From: Herminiimonas sp.
Lineage (GTDB): Bacteria; Pseudomonadota; Gammaproteobacteria; Burkholderiales; Burkholderiaceae_D
Direction of reading: 5' to 3'
Assembly (NCBI GenBank): GCA_027310305.1
Contig: DAIDBD010000005.1
Span: forward strand, 1 to 39,698
DNA length: 39,698 nucleotides
The notes under the pieces were generated by a model that worked only from the letters and a program-made list of their open reading frames with translations, had not been told where the DNA came from and made no database searches. Shown here piece by piece: positions 7,180 to 16,445 of this stretch; positions within the stretch are counted from its first letter, which is position 1, and every line of letters begins with the position of its first letter. Both the position numbers and the translations under genes were made by a program.

Positions 7180-8334
7180 ATGAGCGAGTACCAATACTAC
7201 GAATTCGTAGCCATCGACCGGTCACTGACCCGCGCCGAAATGGCAGAACTCCGCTCCCGCTCTTCGCGGGCGACGATTACGGCGACGAGTTTCGTCAACG
7301 AATATAACTGGGGCGATTTGAAGGGTGATCCGGCAGACTGGATGCGGCGCTATTTCGATGCCTTCGTCTACACGGCCAATTGGTGCAGTTGCCGGCTGGC
7401 GCTGCGGCTACCGCATGAGGCATTCGACAAGACCGAATTGAAGCGGTTTGCGACGGAATATGCGCTGACGATCGATGATTCTGGTACGCACTGGATCATC
7501 GACTGGTCACTGAGTGAAGGCCTGGACTACGACCGCTTCGGCATGGAAACCGGTCAAGGCTGGATGGGGAGCCTGGTGCCGCTCCGCGACGAATTGCTGC
7601 GCGGTGACCTGCGCCCGCTCTATCTTGGCTGGCTGGCCGGCGTCAGCGCCGGTGAAGTCGGTGACAATGCCGTTGAACCGGAAGTGCCGCCGGGTATTTC
7701 GCAGCTTTCGGCTGCGCAGCACGCGCTGGTGGAATTTTTGGAAATCGATCCCGACCTGGTGACCGCTGCGGCTGCAGGTAGCCAGGAGATCGAAGACTAT
7801 TGGCACGATGATGACAGTGTCGAGGTCTGGGTGGCGGACCTTTCCAGGAATGAGATAGAAATTGTCTTCAACCTGCTATTGCAAGGCGCGTCGCAACAGG
7901 CCGAGCGCAGAGTGAAGTCGGAATTTCTTGCCTGGCTAAAGGAAAGCGGATCGCGAGAATCATCGCCCGCAAAACCACGCAAGGTGATCGAACTGCGCGC
8001 GCTTGCCAAGGAAGCGGAAAAACTCCGCCTGGAACGCGAAACCAAAGAGCACGCCCGACAGGAAGCCGCACGCCGCAAGCAACGCGAGGCCTATCTCCTG
8101 ACGCTGGCTGCCGATTTCGATCGGCACTGGAACGCGATACACCAACATGCGCAACGCGGCACGGCATCCGGCTATGAGGAAGCGAAACGCGCCATCGTCG
8201 ATCTTGCTGACGCGTATGCTCTTGCGTCGGACCGGAACGCATTTGATAAAGCTTTGCGCCGCTTCATGGTCGGCCATGCCAAACGCGGAGCGCTGGTTCG
8301 CCGTCTGGTCGAGGCTGGACTATGGGAGAAATAG
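7180..8334 (+). CDS. Unnamed protein, 384 residues, coupled to the TOTE-like gene
   Basis: The start is ATG 7180; the ribosome-binding site is poor, so translational coupling to the gene nine bases upstream is likely. The N-terminus (MSEYQYYEFVAIDRSLTRAE) and the segment TSFVNEYNWGDLKGDP look like a conserved family found as an uncharacterised protein. Residues about 260-320 are highly charged (KAREAEKLRLERETKEHARQ-like) and should form a coiled coil. No enzyme motif, signal peptide or membrane span is evident. Its end overlaps the start of the primase-helicase pseudogene by 13 bases, so in the intact system the two were almost certainly made together. It appears undamaged, although its partner is broken. 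Confidence 0.75.
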   Translation: MSEYQYYEFVAIDRSLTRAEMAELRSRSSRATITATSFVNEYNWGDLKGDPADWMRRYFDAFVYTANWCSCRLALRLPHEAFDKTELKRFATEYALTIDDSGTHWIIDWSLSEGLDYDRFGMETGQGWMGSLVPLRDELLRGDLRPLYLGWLAGVSAGEVGDNAVEPEVPPGISQLSAAQHALVEFLEIDPDLVTAAAAGSQEIEDYWHDDDSVEVWVADLSRNEIEIVFNLLLQGASQQAERRVKSEFLAWLKESGSRESSPAKPRKVIELRALAKEAEKLRLERETKEHARQEAARRKQREAYLLTLAADFDRHWNAIHQHAQRGTASGYEEAKRAIVDLADAYALASDRNAFDKALRRFMVGHAKRGALVRRLVEAGLWEK

Positions 8335-9490
8335 CGATCAAACACGCGCGGTTTTCCGCATTGGAATGTACCGAATGCGAAAAGCTGCGGCCCGAGAACG
8401 CACGCCTTGTCGCTCTATTGGAGGCACATGGAATCGATTGGCGGCTGCCGAAGCCGGCACCAGTCCCACCGGTATCGATTCAGCCGGAACCATCCCGGCT
8501 GAGCACGGATGAAAAGATCGCGGTCTTTCGCCGCCTGTTCCGTGGCCGTACCGATGTGTACCCCATCCGCTGGGAGAGCAAGGCCGGCAAGTCGGGTTAT
8601 GCGCCGGCCTGTGCCAATGAATGGCGGGCGAGTGTTTGCGAGAAGCCACGCATCAAGTGTTCCGATTGCGGCAACCGGCTGCTGATTCCACTCTCCGACG
8701 CGATCATCTACGACCACCTCGCTGGCGAGCACACCATCGGCGTCTATCCGCTGCTACCCGACGATAGATGCTACTTTTTGGCAGTGGACTTTGACGAGGC
8801 CGATTGGCGAGACGATGCACGAGCCTTCGTGCAGTCGTGCCGTGAATTGAGCGTGCCGGTGGCACTGGAAGTTTCACGCTTGGGCAACGGGGCGCATGCA
8901 TGGATTTTTTCGCATCCAGCCTCCCGGCGCGGGATGCCCGGCGCCTGGGCACGGCGATCATCAGCCACACCTGCGCCGCACGCGCCAATTGAAGCTCACG
9001 TCCTACGACCGGCTGTTCCCCAATCAGGACACCATGCCGAAAGGCGGCTTCGGAAATCTGATCGCATTGCCGCTACAGAAAAAGCCACGAGAGAAGGACT
9101 GCAGCGTGTTCGTGGATGACGATTTCAAGCCGCATCCCGATCAATGGGCTTACTTGGCATCCCTTTCGCTAATATCAGTGCAGGCTGTTGAGACAGCTAT
9201 CCTGAGCGCGACCGGCGGCGCCCATCCGTTGGACGTGACGTCCATCGCGGACGAAGATCAGCAAGAGCCTTGGAAGCGTGTGACTGCCGTGCCGAAGAAG
9301 TTACCGGGTGAGATGCCCAAGGCGCTTACCGTGACGCTGGCAAATATGATTTATTTCGAGAAGGCACATCTACCGCAGTCATTGGCCAATCGGCTGATCC
9401 GGCTGGCCGCGTTTCAGAACCCGGAGTTCGCGGCAAGGCGAGATCAGTGAATTGGTCGAGAATTACGGGCATATCATCGTGGACGAATGC
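8322..9490 (+). pseudogene. TOTE-type primase-helicase, frameshifted and internally deleted
   Basis: The N-terminus carries what I recognise as the TOTE conflict-system archaeo-eukaryotic primase domain: cysteines 97, 106, 113 and 116 (probable zinc site), catalytic VDFD (Asp156, Asp158) and the GNGAH motif (His192). One T is missing from the run at 8905-8910, shifting the frame after AWIF; one C is missing at 8976-8977, shifting it again before LKLTSYDRLF. The primase part then runs to NPEF. At about 9427-9430 it jumps, in another frame, to SRQGEISELVENYGHIIVDEC, the Walker B region of the superfamily 2 helicase that follows the primase in such proteins; the Walker A region and everything past DEC are gone. 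Starts at ATG 8322 with GAGG upstream. Both frameshifts are in homopolymers, so sequencing error is possible, but the deletion is not explained that way. Confidence 0.75.
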
Positions 9491-9528
9491 CGAAAAAGCA
9501 GCGGTTACAATAGCGAGGTGTCATCACC

Positions 9529-9539
9529 AAAGCGGGTAC
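9529..9539 (+). repeat. Right copy of the AAAGCGGGTAC direct repeat (possible attR)
   Basis: Identical to 4583-4593 and followed by a small inverted repeat, GGTAC-AAAAT-GTACC. It lies directly after the last recognisable base of the helicase relic, which suits an island edge. Confidence 0.4.
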
Positions 9540-9647
9540 AAAATGTACCATCAAATAAAAAATCCAGCACTGACGCGCCCTACAGCCCCGGATTACGATC
9601 TAACGTCTAATGCTTTCCTTCCAACGCCCCACTGCCTGTCCGATACC

Positions 9648-10499
9648 ATGCCAACCCTTGCCGAACTCAATCTCTATCCGATCAAATCCTGCGGCGGCAT
9701 TGCGTTGCGCGAAGCGACCTTGACCGCGGCCGGCCTGATGCACGAGCACATATACGATCGGGAGTGGATGGTGGTCGATGCGCAAGGCAGGTTCCTGACG
9801 CAACGCGAGTATCCGAGCATGGCGCTGATCACGCCGCGCATCAAGGGCAGCACGCTGGAGCTGCGCGCGCCGGGCATGCTGCGCCTTGAAATTCCGCTCG
9901 ACCTGCCCGATCCGGATCACGCGCCGACATTGCACGTGCAAGTGTGGGATGACAGCGTGCCGGCATACGACTGCGATGAAACCACGGCAACATGGTTCTC
10001 GAATGCGCTCGGCGTTGCGTGCCGGCTGGTGCGCTTCCACCCTGCCGCCACGCGCGCCGCCAATCCGCAATGGACAGGCAGCGCGGATGCGCCGGTCCTG
10101 TTCTCGGACGGCTATCCGCTGCTGGTGATTTCCGAAGCGTCACTGGAGGACTTGAATGGAAAGCTGACCGCACAGGGACGCAGCGCACTGCCGATGAACC
10201 GCTTCCGCCCGAACATCGTGATCAGCGGCATCGAGGCATTCGAGGAGGATTACGCGGAATCGATCAACATCGGCAAGGCGGTTTTGAAGCCGGTAAAACC
10301 TTGCCCGCGCTGCCCGATCCCGTCGGTTGACCAGGCCACCGGCCGGATCGGGCCGGATCCGCTCGACATCCTGCAAACCTATCGCGCCGATCCAAAAATC
10401 GACGGCGGCATCGCGTTCGGGATGAATGCGGTTGTGCTGGCAGGCGAAGGAAAAATGTTGCGTATCGGACAAGAAGTTACCGTCGATCCCGCATTCTGA
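9648..10499 (+). CDS. MOSC-domain protein (YcbX/mARC-like)
   Basis: A 283-residue protein with a MOSC N-terminal beta-barrel (MPTLAELNLYPIKSCGG, YDREWMVVDAQGRFLTQRE) and a C-terminal MOSC domain (RFRPNIVISG, KPCPRCPIPSVDQATG, FGMNAVVLAGEG). The cysteine in KPCPRC is the usual molybdenum-ligand candidate. E. coli YcbX, of this family, reduces N-hydroxylated bases together with a flavin/iron-sulphur partner; here there is no fused ferredoxin domain, so a separate electron donor would be needed. The start is ATG 9648, where homology begins; the open frame upstream is island sequence. It stands alone between the island and a secreted protein. The molybdenum-cofactor family is recognised; the substrate is not. 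Confidence 0.85.
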   Translation: MPTLAELNLYPIKSCGGIALREATLTAAGLMHEHIYDREWMVVDAQGRFLTQREYPSMALITPRIKGSTLELRAPGMLRLEIPLDLPDPDHAPTLHVQVWDDSVPAYDCDETTATWFSNALGVACRLVRFHPAATRAANPQWTGSADAPVLFSDGYPLLVISEASLEDLNGKLTAQGRSALPMNRFRPNIVISGIEAFEEDYAESINIGKAVLKPVKPCPRCPIPSVDQATGRIGPDPLDILQTYRADPKIDGGIAFGMNAVVLAGEGKMLRIGQEVTVDPAF

Positions 10500-10826
10500 C
10501 CGGAGCGATCCCTCCCCTCCATCTGCTTTTTATTTCCACGAACAACCACGCTCTTCAGACCAACGGTTGTTTCCGCGATTCCGCGCCGGAACAGCCGGCC
10601 GACTCCATTAATGTCAACTATTTGCCGATTTTGACAAAGGTTGGATTATCATTCCAATTGGCAAGTTTTAACCGGACTCCGATACACAATCCGCGACCCG
10701 TCCCTTTCGACATATGCACTCAATGCACATGACTTCCAAGGGCTAAAGAATTTTCGACCAAAGGGCCAGCGAGCAATGGCTGTTCGCCTCAAAAGCATGG
10801 ATAGCCCTGCGAAAAGAGAGTTTGAC
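10500..10826 (+). other. Intergenic region, 327 bases, upstream of the MshQ-like gene
   Basis: No coding signal. It contains AACAACC (10541-10547) paired with GGTTGTT (10565-10571) over a 17-base loop, without a T tract, so it is a poor terminator. An exact TTGACA at about 10635-10640 would serve as a -35, but no good -10 follows at 16-18 bases. The open frame of the next gene runs back to 10641, but those codons precede the signal peptide and look untranslated. Confidence 0.5.
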
Positions 10827-13800
10827 ATGAGAATAAAAATGGTTTGTCGCCAGGTTCGCCTTTTATTATCGACAGGTTGCCCTTCCCTCGGACGGCTTGC
10901 GCAAACGGCCCTTCTTGCGCTGGTTTTTTTATTGGCGTGGCAAAGCGAATCGCTCGCTGCCACCATTTTCATTACCAACAGCATGAACTGGAGCGCCATC
11001 ACTACGGGGAGCGGTCCGGGAGGGCAGCCGGACAATACCGACGACATTTTCGTAGAAAGAGGGCAAACCCTGACGGTGAACGTGGCAAACGGCATGTCCA
11101 GAACCCTGCGATTGGGAAGCAATGCCGGTCCGCGCCCTGGCAACGGCACGCTGCGTTTCAATAACGGGGCGCAGGTTACCGTGGCCGGCCTGGTCACTGT
11201 CGGCGACGGCGGGCGGGTCGGCTCCATCGACATGACGAACGGCGGCACATTGATTGCGCAAGGTTTCGTCGACGTCAACCTCGGCTCCTGGAGACCCGGA
11301 ACCGGCACCGTTCAACTGACCGCGACCAACACATTACCCAATTCGGGTGCATTCGATACATTCAACAACTTGATCATCAATGGCGCGGGAACGACCACCA
11401 CTCTCGATCAGGACACGACGGTGTCCGGCACCCTTACGCTGGCCAGCGGCATATTGGCCGTCGGAGCCAACACACTGTTCCTGGATGGGCCGACCATTGC
11501 CGGCACGCCTGCCAACCTGTTAACCACCTCAGCCTCCAGCCTCTCTTTCGGCGGCTCCTCACCTGGCGTCATCGTACCCAGCAGCGTGACGGCGCTCAAC
11601 GACCTGATTATCGACAATCCCAGCGGCGTGACGCTCAGCAGCAGCCCGACCATCAACGGCGTGCTGGATCTGACCAACGGCACCGTCACCACCGGAAACA
11701 ATACGCTCAAGGTTGCGACTGCCTGCGACGTTCCCGGCGTCGTTCCCGGCAATGGCTATGTCATCGGCAACCTGCAGCTCACTTTCCCGCCGGGCGGCGC
11801 CACTTGCACCTATGACGTCGGCACCGGCACAACGTATGCGCCGATGACCGTCACCACACCGTCGGGCGGCACGCTGACCGGCACCACCATCGGCAACGAA
11901 CATCCGCAGATAGCAAGTTCGGGGATCGATTCGGCCAAGGATGCCAACCGCTACTGGACGCTATGGGTAACCGGCGACACGATGAACGCCGCCAGCTACG
12001 ATGCGACCTTCAATTTCATCACCGGCGATCTCGATGCGACCGCCACACCGACCAGTTTCGTGCTGGGAAAATACACCGGCAACACATGGACGCTGCCGAA
12101 GCCGGTAACGGCAACCGGCACTTCAACCGGGGTTACCGGCATTGCGGGGCCGCTGAACAGCCCCACCGGTTTTGTGGTCGGCGAAGCGGTGTTCGTCTGT
12201 TCGGTCCCTGCCGGCCTGCCGGCCGGCATGACTTGCGTTTGCGATAACTTCGGCCGCTCCGCCGTGAATCCGTCGACGATCTTCGGCGGCGATTACAGCC
12301 TGACGCAAAGCAGCGGCACGCCAGGCTGGCCGAAGATCGCCACGCAAGGCTTTCTGCAGATGACGAACAACAGCGGCAACATGGCGACTTCCGCCACATT
12401 GCCCGGCACCTTCCCCGCGGCCGGCAACCTGATCACGGTCGAGTTCAAGCACTATGCATACAACGGCACCGGCGCCGACGGCATCGCTCTGACGTTGTCG
12501 GATGCCGCCATTCCGCCGGCGCCGGGCGCATACGGCGGCTCGCTCGGTTTCGCGCAGAAAACGGCGGCAGGCGGAGGAGGCGCCGACATCAACGGATTTG
12601 CCGGCGGCTGGGTCGGCATCGGGCTCGATGAGTTCGGCAATTTTTCCAATCCCACCGAAGGCCGCAGCGGCGGGCCCGGCTTCCGGCGGGATTCGGTTGC
12701 AATCCGCGGATCGGGCTCGGGATTGACCGGCTATCCCTATCTCGGCGGCACCGGCACCCTTGCACCGGGGATCGACAACACAGCCGCTCCCAGGGCGCCC
12801 GGCTATACCTACCGGATCATGGTCGATGCAAGATGCTATCAACTCAATGGTGCGGGCTGCGGCAATCCCGCTCTCGCCAGGAAAACCGCGGTGTCGGTCG
12901 ATCGCGACACCGCGGGGGGAACCAGTTATACGCCGCTGGTTCCATCGTTCGATGCCTATGCGGCCAACCCCGCCCAGGTTAACGTACCGGCGAACTGGAA
13001 GCTGTCGTTCACCGGTTCGACCGGCGGTTCGGTGAATATTCACGAACTCGCCGGCCTCAAGGTCTGTGCCCAGAGCATCACGCCGCCGGCCGGCTATCGC
13101 ATCCAGATCGACAACCTGACGCCCAGCACTTGCGGCACGCCGGGCGGCAGTCCATCGTCGCCGATCGTCACGATTACCGCGCTCGACAGCGGCGGCAATC
13201 CGATCACGACTTACAACAAGACCATCAATTTATTGGCCGCACTGTCCGGCGGCGGTATATCGAGCGCCACCTGGCGCAAGGTGGGCGCCGCAACCGACCT
13301 GCCGGGCAACCAGTACACTTTCGTCGCCGCCGACAACGGCGTGGCGCGGTTCTATCTGACCGACACCAATCCTGAGACCGTGACCGTCAGCGTCAGTGAA
13401 AACGGCAGCACGGTTTCGTCTACATCGGGCACGCCGATTCAGTACAGCGGCAGCGCGTTCAACATCGTGAATATCGATCCTCTCGGAGCCGACGTCGGCG
13501 GCGGCGTCGTGGCGGGGCGCTCTCATTTATTCAGCGCCACCCGAACCAACGGCTGCAGCATCAATATCGGCTATACCGGCACCAAGAATCTGGATGGCTG
13601 GTATACGCCGGCCGTCGGCGACCATCCGACCGGGGCCAATGCGCCGCTGGTCTGCGCGCCGAATGCCGGTGGCACTTGCCTTCCTTCTACCGGCGCCTGC
13701 CAGACGCTGTCGATCGCGGCGCCTGCCGTGGACCCTAGCAGCAACAACATGCCCGCGCTGACATTTGCCCGCGGCGTCGCGAATTTCTGTCTTGCGACGA

Positions 13801-15374
13801 CCGATGTCGGCAAATATTCGATCAGCCTGCGCGACGATACCGTGAGGCAACCGGCAGTCGGCTCATCCGGCACGCTTACGGCGCGGCCATTCGCCATAGC
13901 CGTTTCGAACGTCAAGCAAGGGGCCATCAATAACCCGGCCAACAATACTTCAGGCGGCACGGTGTTCGCCAATGCGGGCACCAACTTCGCGGCAACGGTC
14001 GGCGGCTATCTGTGGAACGGCGCGGGCGACGCCAATAACGATGGCTTGCCGGATCCGACCGCCGATTTCTCGCAGATCACCGGCGCCGGCCTCGCGCCCC
14101 GCTATGCGGATACCGTCACATTGGGTGCGGGCAAGCCGTTCGCACCGGCCACCCCGCTGGACTCGCCGGCGGGTACCGGCACCGCCGGCGCACTCAGCAA
14201 CGGCGCCGTCGCGGTAACCAACGGCAGCAACACGCAACTCACGCTGAGCTACAACGAAGTCGGCACCTTTTCGATGACGGCGGCGCCGGCGACGGGATAT
14301 CTCAATTCAGGCGTGAATCTGGCCAATCGCGTCGCGATCTTTTCCAATCCGCTCAGCACGGCCCAGGGGAAATTGGTGGGGCGCTTCAAGCCCGATCATT
14401 TCGCGCTATCGGGCGCGGCGTCGATCGACACGCGCGCCGACCTGGCCTGTTCGCCCGCATCGATCTTCACCTACATGGGCGAGCCGATGAATGCAAAATT
14501 CACGCTGGTCGCGCAAAATTATGCGAGCAGCACGACGCAGAACTATGCCGGCCCTTATGCAAAGCTGGCGCTGTCACCGGCTTCGGCATTTTCGTTCGGC
14601 GCCATCGACGGCATCGCGCCGGCGCCGCTGACGCCGCTGACAAATCGGCTGGATGCCACGATGGCCACGACGGGGAACTGGGTCAGCGGGTCTGCAGCGA
14701 TGACTGTTCCGGTCGCATTGAACAGGAAATCCGCGCCGGTCGCGCCGGACGGCCCTTACGACAGTTTGAAACTGGGCATCTATCCGCAGGATGCGGAAGG
14801 CGTAACGCTGGCGGCGAGCGCGTTGAATCTCGATACCGACAATGCCGGAGGAAACGACAGGACGCAGATCGGCAATCCCACCAGGGTGCGCTTCGGACGG
14901 CTCACGCTGTCCAATTCCTACGGCTCGGAATTGCTGAAGCTGCCTCTAGCCATGGCGGTACAGTCGTGGAACAGTGCCACCGGCTTCACCACGAATAGCG
15001 ACGACAGCTGCACTGCAATTGCCGGACAGAGCATTACCATGAACAATTACAGGATCAATCTTAGTGGCTCTCCCGCTTGCGAGACAACCGTTCCGGCCAG
15101 CGTGCCGTTCAGTAACGGAACAGCCAGCCTGATTCTTTCGAAACCGGGCGCCGGCAATAACGGCAGCGTGGATTTGACGGTGAATCTGGGTACTGCCGCG
15201 ACCGGCAATACCTGCGCCGCTCCGGCAACCGCCGAAGCGGCCGCGACCTTTGAAAACAAATCCTATTTGCAGGGCAATTGGTCTGGCTCCAATTTTCAGG
15301 CCAATCCGGCAGCGCGCGCCACCTTCGGTTTATACAAGAGCGGCCCCGCAATCTATCTCCGGGAAATGTATTAA
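10827..15374 (+). CDS. Large secreted MshQ-like protein (lectin-like domain plus DUF6701)
   Basis: About 1515 residues from ATG 10827 (GAGAG upstream). That start is chosen because it gives a signal peptide: basic MRIKMVCRQVR, a hydrophobic LLALVFLLAW and a cut near SLAA-TIF. Residues about 30-390 are Gly/Thr/Asn-rich repeats like beta-helix surface proteins (VSGTLTLASGIL, NTLFLDGPTIAG). Residues about 470-640 resemble a bacterial L-type lectin domain (GADGIALTLSD, GGWVGIGLDEFGNF). The last third (about 1045-1515) is the DUF6701 domain of MSHA biogenesis protein MshQ (RFKPDHFAL, VRFGRLTLSNSYGSELLKLPL, closing with GLYKSGPAIYLREMY). It probably acts at the outer surface in adhesion or on a type IV pilus. 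No msh or pil gene is in the window. Several Cys pairs suggest disulphides. Confidence 0.8.
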   Translation: MRIKMVCRQVRLLLSTGCPSLGRLAQTALLALVFLLAWQSESLAATIFITNSMNWSAITTGSGPGGQPDNTDDIFVERGQTLTVNVANGMSRTLRLGSNAGPRPGNGTLRFNNGAQVTVAGLVTVGDGGRVGSIDMTNGGTLIAQGFVDVNLGSWRPGTGTVQLTATNTLPNSGAFDTFNNLIINGAGTTTTLDQDTTVSGTLTLASGILAVGANTLFLDGPTIAGTPANLLTTSASSLSFGGSSPGVIVPSSVTALNDLIIDNPSGVTLSSSPTINGVLDLTNGTVTTGNNTLKVATACDVPGVVPGNGYVIGNLQLTFPPGGATCTYDVGTGTTYAPMTVTTPSGGTLTGTTIGNEHPQIASSGIDSAKDANRYWTLWVTGDTMNAASYDATFNFITGDLDATATPTSFVLGKYTGNTWTLPKPVTATGTSTGVTGIAGPLNSPTGFVVGEAVFVCSVPAGLPAGMTCVCDNFGRSAVNPSTIFGGDYSLTQSSGTPGWPKIATQGFLQMTNNSGNMATSATLPGTFPAAGNLITVEFKHYAYNGTGADGIALTLSDAAIPPAPGAYGGSLGFAQKTAAGGGGADINGFAGGWVGIGLDEFGNFSNPTEGRSGGPGFRRDSVAIRGSGSGLTGYPYLGGTGTLAPGIDNTAAPRAPGYTYRIMVDARCYQLNGAGCGNPALARKTAVSVDRDTAGGTSYTPLVPSFDAYAANPAQVNVPANWKLSFTGSTGGSVNIHELAGLKVCAQSITPPAGYRIQIDNLTPSTCGTPGGSPSSPIVTITALDSGGNPITTYNKTINLLAALSGGGISSATWRKVGAATDLPGNQYTFVAADNGVARFYLTDTNPETVTVSVSENGSTVSSTSGTPIQYSGSAFNIVNIDPLGADVGGGVVAGRSHLFSATRTNGCSINIGYTGTKNLDGWYTPAVGDHPTGANAPLVCAPNAGGTCLPSTGACQTLSIAAPAVDPSSNNMPALTFARGVANFCLATTDVGKYSISLRDDTVRQPAVGSSGTLTARPFAIAVSNVKQGAINNPANNTSGGTVFANAGTNFAATVGGYLWNGAGDANNDGLPDPTADFSQITGAGLAPRYADTVTLGAGKPFAPATPLDSPAGTGTAGALSNGAVAVTNGSNTQLTLSYNEVGTFSMTAAPATGYLNSGVNLANRVAIFSNPLSTAQGKLVGRFKPDHFALSGAASIDTRADLACSPASIFTYMGEPMNAKFTLVAQNYASSTTQNYAGPYAKLALSPASAFSFGAIDGIAPAPLTPLTNRLDATMATTGNWVSGSAAMTVPVALNRKSAPVAPDGPYDSLKLGIYPQDAEGVTLAASALNLDTDNAGGNDRTQIGNPTRVRFGRLTLSNSYGSELLKLPLAMAVQSWNSATGFTTNSDDSCTAIAGQSITMNNYRINLSGSPACETTVPASVPFSNGTASLILSKPGAGNNGSVDLTVNLGTAATGNTCAAPATAEAAATFENKSYLQGNWSGSNFQANPAARATFGLYKSGPAIYLREMY

Positions 15375-15423
15375 GCGCGCCTGACGAAATAGATAAATTT
15401 CGTCGTGGCGCAAGAAATACGCC

Positions 15424-15465
15424 GACCAACGAAAAAGGCGGATCGCTCCGCCTTTTTCGTTGGTC
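15424..15465. terminator. Bidirectional terminator between convergent genes
   Basis: A perfect 19-bp stem, GACCAACGAAAAAGGCGGA (15424-15442) and its complement (15447-15465), with loop TCGC. Internal A and T runs give T-rich 3' arms on both strands. It stands between the MshQ-like gene (plus) and the ferredoxin gene (minus). A smaller hairpin, GACGAAAT (15383-15390) with ATTTCGTC (15397-15404), precedes it. Confidence 0.85.
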
Positions 15466-15477
15466 ATGCCACCGCTG

Positions 15478-15774
<297 letters not shown>

Positions 15775-15793
15775 TTAAGCGGACGAATCCTCC

Positions 15794-15855
15794 AAACGCT
15801 TGCAAGCGTTTGCAGCGCTGCCTGGCGCAAAGCAATGCTTTGCGAAACCCCAGGC
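15794..15855. repeat. Two palindromes between coaD and the ferredoxin gene
   Basis: AAACGCTTGCAAGCGTTT (15794-15811) is a perfect 18-bp palindrome. CGCAAAGCA (15826-15834), A, TGCTTTGCG (15836-15844) is a 9-bp near-continuous inverted repeat, enclosed by GCCTGG (15820-15825) and CCAGGC (15850-15855). No T tract follows on the minus strand, so terminator function is doubtful; an operator or a small repetitive element is possible. Confidence 0.7.
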
Positions 15856-15860
15856 GGCGT

Positions 15861-15882
15861 GTCCGTGATCAGCAACGCCATG
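15861..15882 (-). repeat. 22-bp direct repeat, copy 2 (duplicated ferredoxin start)
   Basis: Repeats the ferredoxin start codon and next six codons. From its ATG (15881) a short out-of-frame peptide would be read, because the offset to the true start is 140 bases. It lacks the strong ribosome-binding site of copy 1. Confidence 0.9.
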
Positions 15883-15896
15883 ACAACCTCAACAAA

Positions 15897-16406
<510 letters not shown>

Positions 16407-16445
16407 TTAACGTCACCAATAGTGAACGCGCATTATGCCTGAAAT

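Larger units (their letters stand above)
4583..9539. mobile_element. Decayed genomic island (integrase remnant plus broken cargo)
   Basis: Between the ychF terminator and the MOSC gene lies about 5 kb that differs from its housekeeping surroundings: a broken P4-type tyrosine integrase at the left end, an AlbA_2/HATPase gene, two genes of unknown function, and a TOTE-type primase-helicase pseudogene at the right end. The 11-bp sequence AAAGCGGGTAC occurs at both edges (4583-4593 and 9529-9539), preceded on both sides by TGTCATC and CCA at slightly different spacing. This fits an island with worn attachment sites, but the repeat is short and no tRNA target is present. The boundaries are inferred. 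Confidence 0.6.

Noticed and set aside
9447-9647. N-terminal extension of the MOSC protein
   Set aside because: The extension crosses the island edge and holds helicase relic and repeat sequence; the MOSC barrel starts at 9648.
10635-10663. Sigma70 promoter at TTGACA before the MshQ-like gene
   Set aside because: The -35 is perfect but no acceptable -10 lies 16-18 bases downstream.
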